The notes under the pieces are model-generated. The model was not told the origin of the DNA. It was given only the letters and a program-made list of their open reading frames with translations, and ran no database searches. From Selenomonadaceae bacterium (GTDB taxonomy: Bacteria; Bacillota; Negativicutes; Selenomonadales; Selenomonadaceae), in the NCBI GenBank assembly GCA_024698045.1, contig JAILRS010000018.1, forward strand, positions 62,001-126,000: 64,000 nucleotides of DNA, read 5' to 3'. The position numbers and the translations under genes are program-made. Below, in pieces: positions 17,468 to 26,030 of this stretch. Each line of letters starts with the position of its first letter. Positions within the stretch are counted from its first letter, which is position 1.

Positions 17468-18892
17468 TCAATTTTCCGTCTGCGCAGGTTGTTCCGTATT
17501 TTCTTCGGGCGTAATTTCTTGCGACGGCGATTCGGGTTGCGGCGCAGGCAATACCGTTAAAATTATTTCCAAATCGGCGGCGGCGGTCAACCAATCGCGC
17601 AGCTTTTTAGTATCCTCTTCATTCAGCGCGTTTTTCACGTACACTATCGCCGCAAATTTTTCATAGGAAATTTTTCCTTCGGCGTCTTCGCTTGCTATCG
17701 ATGCCCCTTCAACTTTGACTATTTGTGGGAAAATTACTTTTGACTCGGCGGAAATTTTATTCAGCAAAGTTTTATCTGCCTCGTAGCGATGATATGCCGG
17801 CGCGTAAATTATCGCGCGTTCACGGAATTTCTTTAGTTCGTCCTCTACATTCGTTATTTTGTCCGTGCCCGATTCTATTTGTGTCTTGATTAAATCTTTC
17901 AATTCGTCCGCCGTCAACGAAGAATTATTTTGGATAACTTGCAGTTTCAAATCCGACAGCTGTGAATATTCCTGCAAGTCATTTGATAATATTGCTATTT
18001 CGTCTGCGCTTATCGGTCGCCCGACTACCGTGACTTCAAAAATTTTTTTCTGTTTATCCACCTTGTTTGATACTACTTGCAAATCGTTTGTGTCGAAATG
18101 TTTAGCCAAATATACTTGCGATTGTACTTGCTCCAAATTTTTTGTCACGCTTTGATATGCCATACTCAAACTCGGGATTATCACCAACACGCCCAATATC
18201 GTCAGATAAATTTGTTGGCGACGAAAAACTTTTTCAGACACGTAACTTTTCACGGGGATTTTGAACAGCTTGAGGATAATAAAAGTCGTCAGGCAAATAA
18301 AAAAGCTGTTGATGAAGAATAAGTAGAGTGCACCGAAAAAGAATTTGAAGGAATGATGAGCCAATCCGAATCCTGCGGTGCAAAGGGGCGGCATTAAAGC
18401 GGTGGCGATAGCGACGCCCGGAATGACGTTACCTTTTTCCGCACGCGTCGACCCTATTATTCCGGCAAGACCGCCGAAGATTGCGATTAATACATCCCAA
18501 ATTGTCGGCTCGGTTCGCGCCAAAAGTTCCGACGAGGCAGTGCTTATCGGCGACAGGTAAAAATAACATGCCGACGCCAAAATCGATAATGCCACTTGAA
18601 AAATTAATTTGATTATGGATTCGCGCACATAGGCACTGTCATAGGAGGCCATGCCGTAGCCGATTGACATGATGACGCCCATGAGCGGCGAAATTAACAT
18701 CGCGCCGATAATTACTGCGGTACTGTTCATATTCAGCCCGATTGACGCGATAAAAATCGCAAGAATCAGGATGCACATATTTGTTCCTTTGAGTTGACCG
18801 CCCGAGTGTATTCGTTCGGAAATTTCTTCCAATGATGCGCGATCTGTCTGCAGATTAAACAAGTCGGCGACAAAATTTTTAAACTGTTCCAT
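17468..18892 (-). CDS. DUF389 family membrane protein
   Basis: The 474-residue protein has a short cytoplasmic lead, then about six hydrophobic helices in residues 35-235 carrying the DUF389 patterns AVIIGAMLISPLMGVIMSIG, IGSTRAEKGNVIPGVAIATALMPPLCT and FFGALYLFFINSFFI. A long soluble region of about 200 residues follows, ending in a Pro/Glu/Thr-rich tail. The family is widespread and has no agreed role. ATG 18892 follows GAGG. It lies downstream of the TupA-like gene behind a terminator and just upstream of the radical SAM gene. Confidence 0.87.
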   Translation of the reverse strand: MEQFKNFVADLFNLQTDRASLEEISERIHSGGQLKGTNMCILILAIFIASIGLNMNSTAVIIGAMLISPLMGVIMSIGYGMASYDSAYVRESIIKLIFQVALSILASACYFYLSPISTASSELLARTEPTIWDVLIAIFGGLAGIIGSTRAEKGNVIPGVAIATALMPPLCTAGFGLAHHSFKFFFGALYLFFINSFFICLTTFIILKLFKIPVKSYVSEKVFRRQQIYLTILGVLVIIPSLSMAYQSVTKNLEQVQSQVYLAKHFDTNDLQVVSNKVDKQKKIFEVTVVGRPISADEIAILSNDLQEYSQLSDLKLQVIQNNSSLTADELKDLIKTQIESGTDKITNVEDELKKFRERAIIYAPAYHRYEADKTLLNKISAESKVIFPQIVKVEGASIASEDAEGKISYEKFAAIVYVKNALNEEDTKKLRDWLTAAADLEIILTVLPAPQPESPSQEITPEENTEQPAQTEN

Positions 18893-18929
18893 TGTCTGAC
18901 CTCACTTAAAAATTTTCCGCAATGATAGC

Positions 18930-18963
18930 AAAAAAAATCCCTCGCCGCAATTTTTGACGAGAG
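18930..18963 (-). terminator. Intrinsic terminator after the TupA-like gene
   Basis: On the minus strand CTCTCG pairs with CGAGGG around a 10-base loop-plus-spacer and is followed by ATTTTTTTT. It separates the pyrF/TupA-like pair from the DUF389 gene. Confidence 0.65.
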
Positions 18964-18982
18964 AAAAATTATTGGTAAACGT

Positions 18983-20290
18983 TTACAAAGTTGGTATCGG
19001 TGAAGCTTCGGGCAATTTCAAGATGTCACCGAGATATTCGTCTGTCCCCTTTGATTTGTAGGAAAAATTTCCTGCGCCGGGCGTGAAAGTCATTTCGCCG
19101 AAATAAACTTTGCCGTCAATCTCGTAAAAGTCAACGCGAACATGTGCAAAACCTTCGGCAAGTTTAACCGCTAATCTTTTCATCAGCTCAAAATTTTTCG
19201 GGCGTGGAATTTTCTCGGGGTGTTCGCTGCGCGGATGATCGCTTCGTTCAACTTCCGTAGGTTTCCAATTCATATCAAAAAAACTAATCCTTACATTTGA
19301 CAAATCACCATCATCAGAGCGACCGCTTACAAAAGCACAAAGAATCGGCTTACCGTTAAAGCACCAAAATTTATAGTTGTTTATATCTGTCAAATCACTG
19401 TTAGCCATAAATTTTTCCGCAATGATTTTCCGTTTGATTCGCGTGTAATGCATTTCCAAAAACAAAGCGGCAAAATCAGTAGCAAGCCAAGCATTGATTT
19501 TTTCGCGTGATCTTTGAATATCGAAAGTCTTTTTATCACGAACGATAATATTCATGCCCGAACCGTGATTGCATTTCAGAACAAATTGATTGGGCAGTTC
19601 GTCAAAGTCAATATCATCGAAGTTATCCCACACGCCGAGTAGCGGAATCAAATACTCCTGCCCGATTTTATCTGCAACCCATTGCCGCACAAGATATTTG
19701 TCCGCCAATCGACTTTTAATCGGTGTCGCGTCAAAAAGTTTCATCCATTGTAATTTTTCCGTGAAAGTCTTCGGGTTATTAAAGTCGAAAGTTTTACCTG
19801 TGCGCCGTTGATATTGCTGTAACAAAATTGACGGATAATATTGCGGATTAATGTTCTTATATTGTCGTTGTGTCCCGAGGCGCTGAACAGTTTTGTTAAA
19901 AAGTTTTCTGTCCTCATCGGAGCGTATATGAAATTCCAAGCCGCAGAAGAAAATAACTTGAGTGCCTTGATTATCCTTTAATGCAAAGAATGTCCAACCT
20001 TGCGCGGCGTCCCAAAAAATAATTTTTGTCGGATGAATACCTCTGCGCAGAAAAAAATCGGTAACGGATTTATCGGCGGTCAAAATAATTCCGTCGACTA
20101 ACCTGTCAACAAAAATCGGGAGCTCTTGCGGTTTTAAAATGTCAAGTTTCCTGTTGCGCGTCGTGATTGAAATTTTTTCGGGTTCGTCGCTTAACAATGC
20201 AACGATTTCATAATCACGACTTACCGCGTCGGAGAAAAATTTATTCAGACTTTCCAAGGTACCGTGAACCAAAACTTTTTTCTTTCTCAA
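18983..20290 (-). CDS. TupA-like ATP-grasp protein with an N-terminal Rossmann-like domain
   Basis: The 435-residue protein begins with a nucleotide-sugar-type alpha/beta domain (KKVLVHGTLESLNKFF, residues 1-115). The rest matches the ATP-grasp TupA group: NPKTFTEKLQWMKLFD, LADKYLVRQWVADKIGQEYLIPLLGVWD, FVLKCNHGSGMNIIV, and VRVDFYEIDGKVYFGEMTFTPGAG. Such proteins join amino acids to sugars or polymers at the cell surface (teichuronopeptide, capsule); the substrate here is unknown. The start is TTG 20290 with GGAGG 9 bases upstream. It follows pyrF by 18 bp and is probably in its transcript, an odd pairing. Confidence 0.82.
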   Translation of the reverse strand: MRKKKVLVHGTLESLNKFFSDAVSRDYEIVALLSDEPEKISITTRNRKLDILKPQELPIFVDRLVDGIILTADKSVTDFFLRRGIHPTKIIFWDAAQGWTFFALKDNQGTQVIFFCGLEFHIRSDEDRKLFNKTVQRLGTQRQYKNINPQYYPSILLQQYQRRTGKTFDFNNPKTFTEKLQWMKLFDATPIKSRLADKYLVRQWVADKIGQEYLIPLLGVWDNFDDIDFDELPNQFVLKCNHGSGMNIIVRDKKTFDIQRSREKINAWLATDFAALFLEMHYTRIKRKIIAEKFMANSDLTDINNYKFWCFNGKPILCAFVSGRSDDGDLSNVRISFFDMNWKPTEVERSDHPRSEHPEKIPRPKNFELMKRLAVKLAEGFAHVRVDFYEIDGKVYFGEMTFTPGAGNFSYKSKGTDEYLGDILKLPEASPIPTL

Positions 20291-20308
20291 TACAATCTGC
20301 CTCCAAAT

Positions 20309-21025
20309 TTACTGTACACTGCTCATTTCTTCCAAAATTTTCAATGTCGCCTCACGGGGATTTTGTGCCGCGCGAATGGGACGACCTATAACCAATTTGT
20401 TTGCACCGTTAGCCAAAGCCGCCGCAGGTGTCGCGATTCGGCTTTGATCGTTGATGTTCGCGCCGGTAGGTCTTACGCCCGGAGTTATAATCATGAAATC
20501 TTCGCCACAGTTTTCACGGATTAATTTTGCTTCCTGCGGTGAGGCTACTACGCCGTCAACTCCTGCGCTCTTTGTTAATTTCGCCAGCCGCACGACTTGA
20601 CTTTGCATATCGGCGGCAAAACCTACATCCGACAATTCTTTATCGTTAATGCTGGTCAAAACGGTTATCGCAACCAATTTCGGGCAATCTATGCCGCGTT
20701 TTGCTGCCTCGTTGCGGAGAGAATCCGCCGCCGTTTTCATCATCGTATAGCCGCCCGACGCGTGAATGTTTAAAATATCTGCGCCCAAATTCATCAGCGA
20801 ACAAAGTCCGCCCGCAACCGTATTGGGTATGTCATGCAATTTCAAGTCGAGGAAAATTTTTTTGTCCTGCGCTTTGAGCCACTCGACAACACCTGCGCCC
20901 ACGGAGTAAAAAAGTTCCATGCCTACTTTGTAATAATTCACGCTGTCACCGAGTTCGTTAACCAAATTTTTTACGTCATCCATCGTATGAAAATCCAAAG
21001 CAACTATCAATCTTTCATCTGCCAT
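20309..21025 (-). CDS. pyrF: Orotidine 5'-phosphate decarboxylase
   Basis: Last step of UMP synthesis. The 238-residue TIM barrel keeps the catalytic block LDLKLHDIPNTVAGG and the early IVALDF strand; GVRPTGANINDQSRIATPAAA is the phosphate loop. ATG 21025 has GGAGG 8 bases upstream; the three extra codons back to GTG 21034 overlap that site and are excluded. It is divergent from the glycerate kinase gene across about 110 bp; the rest of the pyr genes are elsewhere. Confidence 0.96.
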   Translation of the reverse strand: MADERLIVALDFHTMDDVKNLVNELGDSVNYYKVGMELFYSVGAGVVEWLKAQDKKIFLDLKLHDIPNTVAGGLCSLMNLGADILNIHASGGYTMMKTAADSLRNEAAKRGIDCPKLVAITVLTSINDKELSDVGFAADMQSQVVRLAKLTKSAGVDGVVASPQEAKLIRENCGEDFMIITPGVRPTGANINDQSRIATPAAALANGANKLVIGRPIRAAQNPREATLKILEEMSSVQ

Positions 21026-21134
21026 GTTTGACACCTCCGATTTCGTATTCTCGAAAAAATTCTTTGTATCTTCCGAAAATCCTGCGCAGGTTTATGTTAC
21101 AATGACGATAAGATTTTCGGCGGAGGGCGCAGTG

Positions 21135-22271
21135 ATGAAAATAGTTGTGGCGATTGACAGTTTCAAAGGAAGTTTGGCGAGTTTGGAGGCTGGAGCGGCG
21201 GCGCAATCAGGAATTTTATCGGTCATGCCGACGGCTCAAGTAAAAGTATTTCCGTTGGCTGACGGTGGCGAAGGAACTTGTAACGCAATAACGCAGGGAC
21301 TTGGCGGCGAAATAAAATCCGTTGTCGTTTCCAATCCTCTCGGCGAAAAAATTTCCGCTCAATTCGGCGAAATATCTGCGCAGAAATTGGCGGTAACGGA
21401 AATGGCGAACGCGTCGGGGCTGCCGCTCGTACCGCTCGACAAACGCAATCCGCTAAACACGACAACTTACGGCGTGGGCGAAATAATTCGGCAGGCAATC
21501 GGCGACGGTTGCAGAAATTTCATAATCGGAATAGGCGGCAGTGCTACGAATGATTGCGGACTCGGAATGTTGACGGCATTGGGATTTAAATTCACGGACG
21601 TTAACGGCAAACCTTGCGGAATTTTTGGGCGCGATTTGGCAAATGTTGCGGCGATTGACGACGGCGAAATTTTACCCGAACTGAGCGAATGTAAATTTAA
21701 AATCGCCTGTGATGTAATCAATCCGCTGACGGGGGTTAACGGTTGTTCAGCGGTATACGCGCCGCAGAAGGGAGCGACGCCCGAAATTGTCGCGCTTATG
21801 GACGATTGGATTAAAAACTTTGGAAATCTCAGCGCAAAATTTTTGAACCTCGATAAAATTTCCGTACCGGGGGACGGAGCTGCGGGCGGTCTCGGTTTTG
21901 CGTTCAGAAGTTATCTGCGCGGCGAACTCGTCAACGGCGTTGATTTGGTACTTGACACTTTGAATATCGCCGATGATTTGAAAAATGCCGACATACTCAT
22001 AACGGGCGAGGGACGTTTGGATAATCAGACCGCGAACGGAAAAGCACCCTCGGGCGTCGCAAAACTTGCCAAGAAACTCAATCCGAAAATTTTAACAATC
22101 GGATTGGGCGGTACCGTCGCCGATTTATCGGACTCTGCGCAGATTGATGCCGCTTTTTCTGTTTTGCGTGAACCGATGACTTTGGCAGAGGCTATGAAAA
22201 AATCCGTTGCCGAAAGAAATATTTTCCGAACCGCCGCAGATATTTTTCGCCTGATTCAGAGCTTGCATTGA
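21135..22271 (+). CDS. Glycerate kinase (GlxK/GarK family)
   Basis: A 378-residue cytoplasmic kinase that phosphorylates D-glycerate (usually to 2-phosphoglycerate in this family). Visible marks: MKIVVAIDSFKGSLASLEA at the start, VFPLADGGEGTCNAI, the GIGGSATNDCGLGMLTALGF nucleotide region, PGDGAAGGLGFAF and ITGEGRLDNQTANGKAP. The frame is open from 21024, but ATG 21135 follows GGAGGG and begins at the conserved first strand. A copy of CTGCGCAG (21082) lies in the upstream gap and two more (21376, 22135) inside the gene. Confidence 0.95.
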   Translation: MKIVVAIDSFKGSLASLEAGAAAQSGILSVMPTAQVKVFPLADGGEGTCNAITQGLGGEIKSVVVSNPLGEKISAQFGEISAQKLAVTEMANASGLPLVPLDKRNPLNTTTYGVGEIIRQAIGDGCRNFIIGIGGSATNDCGLGMLTALGFKFTDVNGKPCGIFGRDLANVAAIDDGEILPELSECKFKIACDVINPLTGVNGCSAVYAPQKGATPEIVALMDDWIKNFGNLSAKFLNLDKISVPGDGAAGGLGFAFRSYLRGELVNGVDLVLDTLNIADDLKNADILITGEGRLDNQTANGKAPSGVAKLAKKLNPKILTIGLGGTVADLSDSAQIDAAFSVLREPMTLAEAMKKSVAERNIFRTAADIFRLIQSLH

Positions 22272-22327
22272 GTTTGCATTTTTAATGACGCTGTTATATC
22301 ATTTAAGAAATTTATCATAGGCACGGG

Positions 22328-23101
22328 GTGATTCTCTTGATTTATTTACTGAAATTCGGCGCGAGTTGGGTACTGCCGCCGGGGATTTTTATCGTGTTGC
22401 TGATTGCTTTCGCAGTCAAGTTATTTCGTATCAACAGAAAACTTTCGGCAATGCTGTTGTTAGTCACCTTCGTGTTCTATTTACTGTGTACGGGTTTCGT
22501 GGCTGAAAGATGCATGGGCTGGCTTGAAAAAATGTATACGCCACCGCAACAAGTCGAGACGAGTGGTGCGGATGTAATAATTTTACTGGGCGGCGGCGCG
22601 ATAAGCGAAGTGCCCGATGTCGATGGTGTGGGCGCGTTATGTGCCAGTCCCGCGAACAGATTGTTAACCGCCGTGAGATTGCAAAAACTTTTGAACGTGC
22701 CGATATTAATCACCGGCGGACAAGTCTACAGCGATTCGGGAGCGGAAGCCGAAATTTCCGCCAGAGTCTTAAAATCGTTGGGCGTACCCGAAGACAAAAT
22801 CATTACCGAAACAAAAAGCGTTAATACTTCGCAAAATGCTCGTTATTCGGCAATTATCTTGCGCGAAAAAAATCTAACCAAACCGATTTTGGTTACAAGT
22901 GCCTTCCATATGAATCGCGCCATGCTTAATTTCCAACTGCGCAGATTTGACCCGATTGCCTATCCGACCGATTTTAACGTCGCGCATAATCCGACTTTCC
23001 ACTACACGAAATTACGACCGCAAGCCGAAGCACTTTTATTGAATGTGACTGTTATGCAGGAACTTTTACGAACTTGTGTTACCGAAATTTTGGGCATATG
23101 A
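22328..23101 (+). CDS. YdcF/SanA family membrane protein (DUF218)
   Basis: The 257-residue protein has two N-terminal hydrophobic helices (residues about 3-27 and 37-58), then a soluble DUF218 domain: ADVIILLGGGAI, ILITGGQVYSDSGAEAEI, TETKSVNTSQNARYSAI, LVTSAFHMNRAM. ElyC/SanA/YdcF proteins act at the envelope and are linked to peptidoglycan and outer-membrane integrity, without a settled reaction. GTG 22328 is given; TTG 22337 in the same frame is equally placed relative to the G-rich site. It is followed by the small secreted-protein gene after 9 bp. Confidence 0.85.
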   Translation: MILLIYLLKFGASWVLPPGIFIVLLIAFAVKLFRINRKLSAMLLLVTFVFYLLCTGFVAERCMGWLEKMYTPPQQVETSGADVIILLGGGAISEVPDVDGVGALCASPANRLLTAVRLQKLLNVPILITGGQVYSDSGAEAEISARVLKSLGVPEDKIITETKSVNTSQNARYSAIILREKNLTKPILVTSAFHMNRAMLNFQLRRFDPIAYPTDFNVAHNPTFHYTKLRPQAEALLLNVTVMQELLRTCVTEILGI

Positions 23102-23110
23102 GGTACTCAG

Positions 23111-23485
23111 ATGAAAAAATTTTTACTGTTAATCGCCGCGATTCTTATGCTCAACGGCGCGAATTGTTCGGCGGAGAATTTGAAATTTATCGACGCAATG
23201 GATGACACCGGCTACTATTACGATGCCGATAGCGTACGTCAAGAAAGTTGGTCGTCGGCGTTTACCGTTAAAATGGCTGTCATCAAAGCCGATTTGAATC
23301 GCATGTACATTTACGATGTGCGTATTGTTCCGAACGACAAGACTTACGAAATTTTATCTTCGCAAATTCAGTCTTACGACACTCGCGCGGTATTGGAATC
23401 GAAGAGCACACGTCGCACGCCGCAAAGATATTCAGATCGTTCGGAATTCGGGCAAATGGTTAATTTGATTTTATACGGCGACTGA
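23111..23485 (+). CDS. Small secreted protein, surface-adhesin-E-like
   Basis: 124 residues with a clear signal peptide (MKKFLLLIAAILMLNGANCSA) and a compact mature domain beginning ENLKFIDAMDDTGYYYDADSV. The pattern 'aromatic or hydrophobic start, D-x-G-x-YYD-x-x-S, K-x-x-x-I-x-x-D' recalls the adhesin-E domain common in Negativicutes secreted proteins; that match is by memory of the pattern and should be taken as moderate. The protein is expected in the periplasm or at the outer surface. It is probably co-transcribed with the YdcF-like gene. Confidence 0.7.
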   Translation: MKKFLLLIAAILMLNGANCSAENLKFIDAMDDTGYYYDADSVRQESWSSAFTVKMAVIKADLNRMYIYDVRIVPNDKTYEILSSQIQSYDTRAVLESKSTRRTPQRYSDRSEFGQMVNLILYGD

Positions 23486-23543
23486 ATATAAGACAATTGC
23501 CGCGATTGAAATAACATTGACTTGGGGTGTTGATTAAGGAAGA

Positions 23544-23588
23544 GGCCGCCCATGGACGGGCGGCCGCCGGCAACGTGACGTTGCATCC
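23544..23588. repeat. GC-rich hairpin plus short repeated motif in a convergent gap
   Basis: GGCCGCCC (23544-23551) and GGGCGGCC (23558-23565) form an 8-bp stem with a 6-base loop, far more GC-rich than its surroundings. Directly after it GGCAACGTGACGTTGCAT (23569-23586) contains a second small inverted repeat and resembles 9042-9059. No T tract follows on the plus strand, so it is not a standard terminator. Confidence 0.6.
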
Positions 23589-23691
23589 AATTGTCGCGAC
23601 AAATCTTTCGATAACTAAAGTAAATGACCGCGCTCGTAATGATACTATTGTTGACTTTGAACACTTTCGGTAATGACTGAAGTGCCGCCCC

Positions 23692-24291
23692 TCACATTGA
23701 GACGAAATTTTGCAGTACACGCAAACCCACATCACCGGATTTTTCGGGATGAAATTGCGTAGCGAAAATATTATCGCGCTCTACCGCCGCCGTGATTGTT
23801 TCACCGTAAACAGTCGTGGCGGTTATTATATTTTCGTCGACGGGCGCGGCATGATAGCTATGTACAAAATAAAAATACGGCGAAGTGTTCAACCCCGTAA
23901 AAAGTTTTGAATCGCCAAAGCTAATCGAGTTCCAACCCATGTGCGGAATTTTTAAACCGTCCGCCCGAATTTTTTTCACACGTCCGCTAAAAATTTTCAA
24001 GCCCTCAACATTGGGCGATTCTTCGCTGCCCTCAAATAATATCTGCAATCCGACACATATTCCAAAAATTTTTTTCCCTGCGGCAATTTCTTCCTTAATC
24101 GTTGGGATAAGTCCCGTCGCCTCCAAATTTTTCATACAGTCCCCGAACGCTCCGACACCAGGCAAAATTATTTTCTCCGCATTCTTTACGTCCTCAATCG
24201 CGCCCGAAATTTTTACGTCACCGCCGACACTCGCGACCGCCTTCGCCACGCTGTAGAGATTCCCGACCCCGTAATCAATCAATACTATCAT
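23692..24291 (-). CDS. hisH: Imidazole glycerol phosphate synthase glutaminase subunit
   Basis: HisH is the glutamine amidotransferase that feeds ammonia to HisF in histidine synthesis. The 199-residue protein shows the class I triad: Cys in GICVGLQILFEG, His and Glu in FHPEKSG, and the first strand IVLIDYGVGNLYSV. ATG 24291 has AGGAGG 8 bases upstream (TTG 24294 is excluded). No other his gene is nearby. It lies downstream of ompM on the same strand, behind a hairpin, and a truncated, internally deleted copy of it is found at 26021-26290 as part of a tandem duplication. Confidence 0.96.
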   Translation of the reverse strand: MIVLIDYGVGNLYSVAKAVASVGGDVKISGAIEDVKNAEKIILPGVGAFGDCMKNLEATGLIPTIKEEIAAGKKIFGICVGLQILFEGSEESPNVEGLKIFSGRVKKIRADGLKIPHMGWNSISFGDSKLFTGLNTSPYFYFVHSYHAAPVDENIITATTVYGETITAAVERDNIFATQFHPEKSGDVGLRVLQNFVSM

Positions 24292-24311
24292 CAAATTTTC
24301 CTCCTAAAACT

Positions 24312-24344
24312 AATCCCCGTCGCTCGCAATGAGTAACGGGGATT
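24312..24344. terminator. Hairpin between ompM1 and hisH
   Basis: AATCCCCGT and ACGGGGATT form a 9-bp stem with a 15-base loop. On the minus strand it is flanked by A-rich sequence upstream and ATTAGTTTT downstream, so it likely ends much of the ompM1 transcript before hisH; the hisH ribosome site comes right after. On the plus strand a TTTTTATTT tail follows. The same hairpin is repeated at 26310-26342. Confidence 0.65.
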
Positions 24345-24377
24345 TTTATTTACCAAATTAATTTTTCTGCCGTCAAA

Positions 24378-25658
24378 TCAGAAGAACCAACTGACACGAC
24401 CGAAGAATGTACGAGTTTTTTCTCTGGTGTCGAGCGTTTTGCCCGTGAAATATTCGGCTTGCAACAGAGTATTCATAATCGGCGTATAGCTTACATTGAA
24501 TTCTACACCGCGTTTGTTAGGTCTGCCGTCCCAATAGACATTATAAGTGGGAGCCAACGAAACATTTTGTCCTGCATAGCGATAAGCTACACCGACACCC
24601 CATGAACCGGGATTTTTCTTGTTTGCGCCCTTGTAATTGAGCGAAACACTGTAAGCCTTTTTGTAATCGTCAGCTTTCTTGTTGTTAGCATAGGAAGCCG
24701 CCAAAGTAACCGCATCACCGAAAGTATATCTTGCGCCGACCGACCAGATTAATGCCTTTTTGGCATCTTCACCGTAGCCGCCGAAATTGCTGAAAGCGTT
24801 GCTGCGTAAATGGCGAACGCCTAAGCCGATATAGAAGGGATCTGTTTCATAAGAAAGTTCCGCCGCCTGATAATTCGCCGCATCATCATCACCGAGACCC
24901 AACAAAGAATTTTCATAGAAAGCAAGCGCGGCATCGTTTAAATTCCAGCGACCTGCCTCGACCATGACTTTGAATTTGTCGCCGTAAGTAGCTCTTGCGC
25001 CGCTGAAGAAGTCATCAAGTATAAGTCCGTCGTCAACATTACTGTATAAGGGCATTTTACCGACTTCAAATTTGAATTTATCATATACACCCTCGGCGAA
25101 AACGTAAGTAAGTTTCATATTGCCGGTGCTGTCTGTTTTTAAATTCGTGCTGCCGGTTAAACGTGCTTTTGCTTTCCAATGATCGTTAATCTCTGCGGTG
25201 GGGAATAAACGCAACTGTAACTGATTGGTTGTGGTTTTACTTTTATCGCCATTGACTAAATCTTCGCGTCCGTTCCAATAACGATAACGAACTTCGCCCG
25301 TCCATGTGACTTTATCGGCGTACTTTTCGAGATTGTCGACGCGAACGCCCAAAGCTTCCAATTCGTCGCGGAATTCGGCGACAAGTCTGTCAAGTTCCGC
25401 TCTGCTGATTCCCTGCGGATTTTTCGCCATAGCTTTGGCAATCATCTGCGCCATTTCGTAACGAGTGATGTTTCTGTCGCCGAGATAAGTGCCGTCGCCG
25501 TAACCTTCGACAACTCCTGCCGCTGCAAGTTTGGCTACCGAATTATAAGCCCAATGACCTGCAGGGACATCGCTGAAGGGATTTGCCGCAGCAAACGATG
25601 TGCCGCTTGCTCCCAAGATTGCCGCAGCCGTCAACGCTGCCGCTACTGTTTTCTTCAT
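24378..25658 (-). CDS. SLH-domain outer-membrane porin (OmpM family), copy 1
   Basis: The 426-residue protein has a signal peptide (MKKTVAAALTAAAILGASG, cut near residue 24), one SLH domain at about 25-78 (NPFSDVPAGHWAYNSVAKLA, GYGDGTYLGDRNITRYEMAQ), a helical coiled-coil at about 85-117, and then a C-terminal beta-barrel ending in SWFF, the aromatic end used for outer-membrane assembly. In Negativicutes, OmpM proteins tie the outer membrane to polyamine-bearing peptidoglycan through the SLH domain and form pores. It has its own promoter at 25789-25817 and a leader of about 120 bases. A paralogue of the same length lies at 26376-27656. Confidence 0.93.
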   Translation of the reverse strand: MKKTVAAALTAAAILGASGTSFAAANPFSDVPAGHWAYNSVAKLAAAGVVEGYGDGTYLGDRNITRYEMAQMIAKAMAKNPQGISRAELDRLVAEFRDELEALGVRVDNLEKYADKVTWTGEVRYRYWNGREDLVNGDKSKTTTNQLQLRLFPTAEINDHWKAKARLTGSTNLKTDSTGNMKLTYVFAEGVYDKFKFEVGKMPLYSNVDDGLILDDFFSGARATYGDKFKVMVEAGRWNLNDAALAFYENSLLGLGDDDAANYQAAELSYETDPFYIGLGVRHLRSNAFSNFGGYGEDAKKALIWSVGARYTFGDAVTLAASYANNKKADDYKKAYSVSLNYKGANKKNPGSWGVGVAYRYAGQNVSLAPTYNVYWDGRPNKRGVEFNVSYTPIMNTLLQAEYFTGKTLDTREKTRTFFGRVSWFF

Positions 25659-25788
25659 GATGAAGACCTCCGATAAATTATAACGAATAATTCCGTGGCC
25701 GTCGTCGTAACTCGGGAGATTTTAAATTTGAGTGTCCTTGTTTCCTCAAAAATATTTCGTACCCTCGTTTTGACTTGAGCCGTGCAAG

Positions 25789-25817
25789 ACTATAGCATAG
25801 TGAAAAAATATTTTCAA
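25789..25817 (-). promoter_or_regulatory. Promoter of ompM1
   Basis: On the minus strand TTGAAA (25817-25812), a 17-base spacer and TATAGT (25794-25789). The same arrangement stands before ompM2, which supports both. Confidence 0.75.
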
Positions 25818-25845
25818 CATGACTTTTTGCCGCGTGCTATCGGTT

Positions 25846-26030
25846 CTCGACGGCGTGATGCACGGTGAATACGAAATCATGACAGAATTTATCCGACCCG
25901 CTACAGACGTTTGACCTGCTCATGCCTATCTTGCCTGTGCCGTGACCAAAATAGGTTCGTCGTAACTTTGGCAGCTTATTCGATTTTTCAAGAGGACTAC
26001 GACCGAAAAAGAAATTTTTCGCCGCCGTGA
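25846..26030 (+). pseudogene. Remnant of meaB (duplicated, truncated and internally deleted)
   Basis: Bases 25846-25867 match meaB at 28071-28090, then the sequence jumps to match meaB from about 28684 (GAATACGAA... GAATTTATCCGACCCGCTAC) up to about 28850, where it joins hisH-like sequence. The promoter and first part of meaB, then about 594 bp more, are gone; frameshifts and a stop-bearing frame make it dead. The 594-bp loss lies between two ACGCGCGG copies (28083-28090 and 28677-28684 in the intact gene). Confidence 0.88.

Larger units (their letters stand above)
23784..26030. repeat. Tandem duplication, unit A (hisH part, ompM1, meaB remnant)
   Basis: This unit runs from within hisH, through the hairpin, ompM1 and its promoter, to a decayed 3'-truncated meaB fragment. 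Unit B repeats the same order. Unit A ends at CGCCGCCGTGATT, the joint to unit B, which matches both meaB near 28838-28853 and hisH near 23784-23797. Confidence 0.85.

Noticed and set aside
23374-23735. Minus-strand frames over the GC-rich hairpin
   Set aside because: They overlap the end of the secreted-protein gene and the hairpin, with no site or recognisable content.
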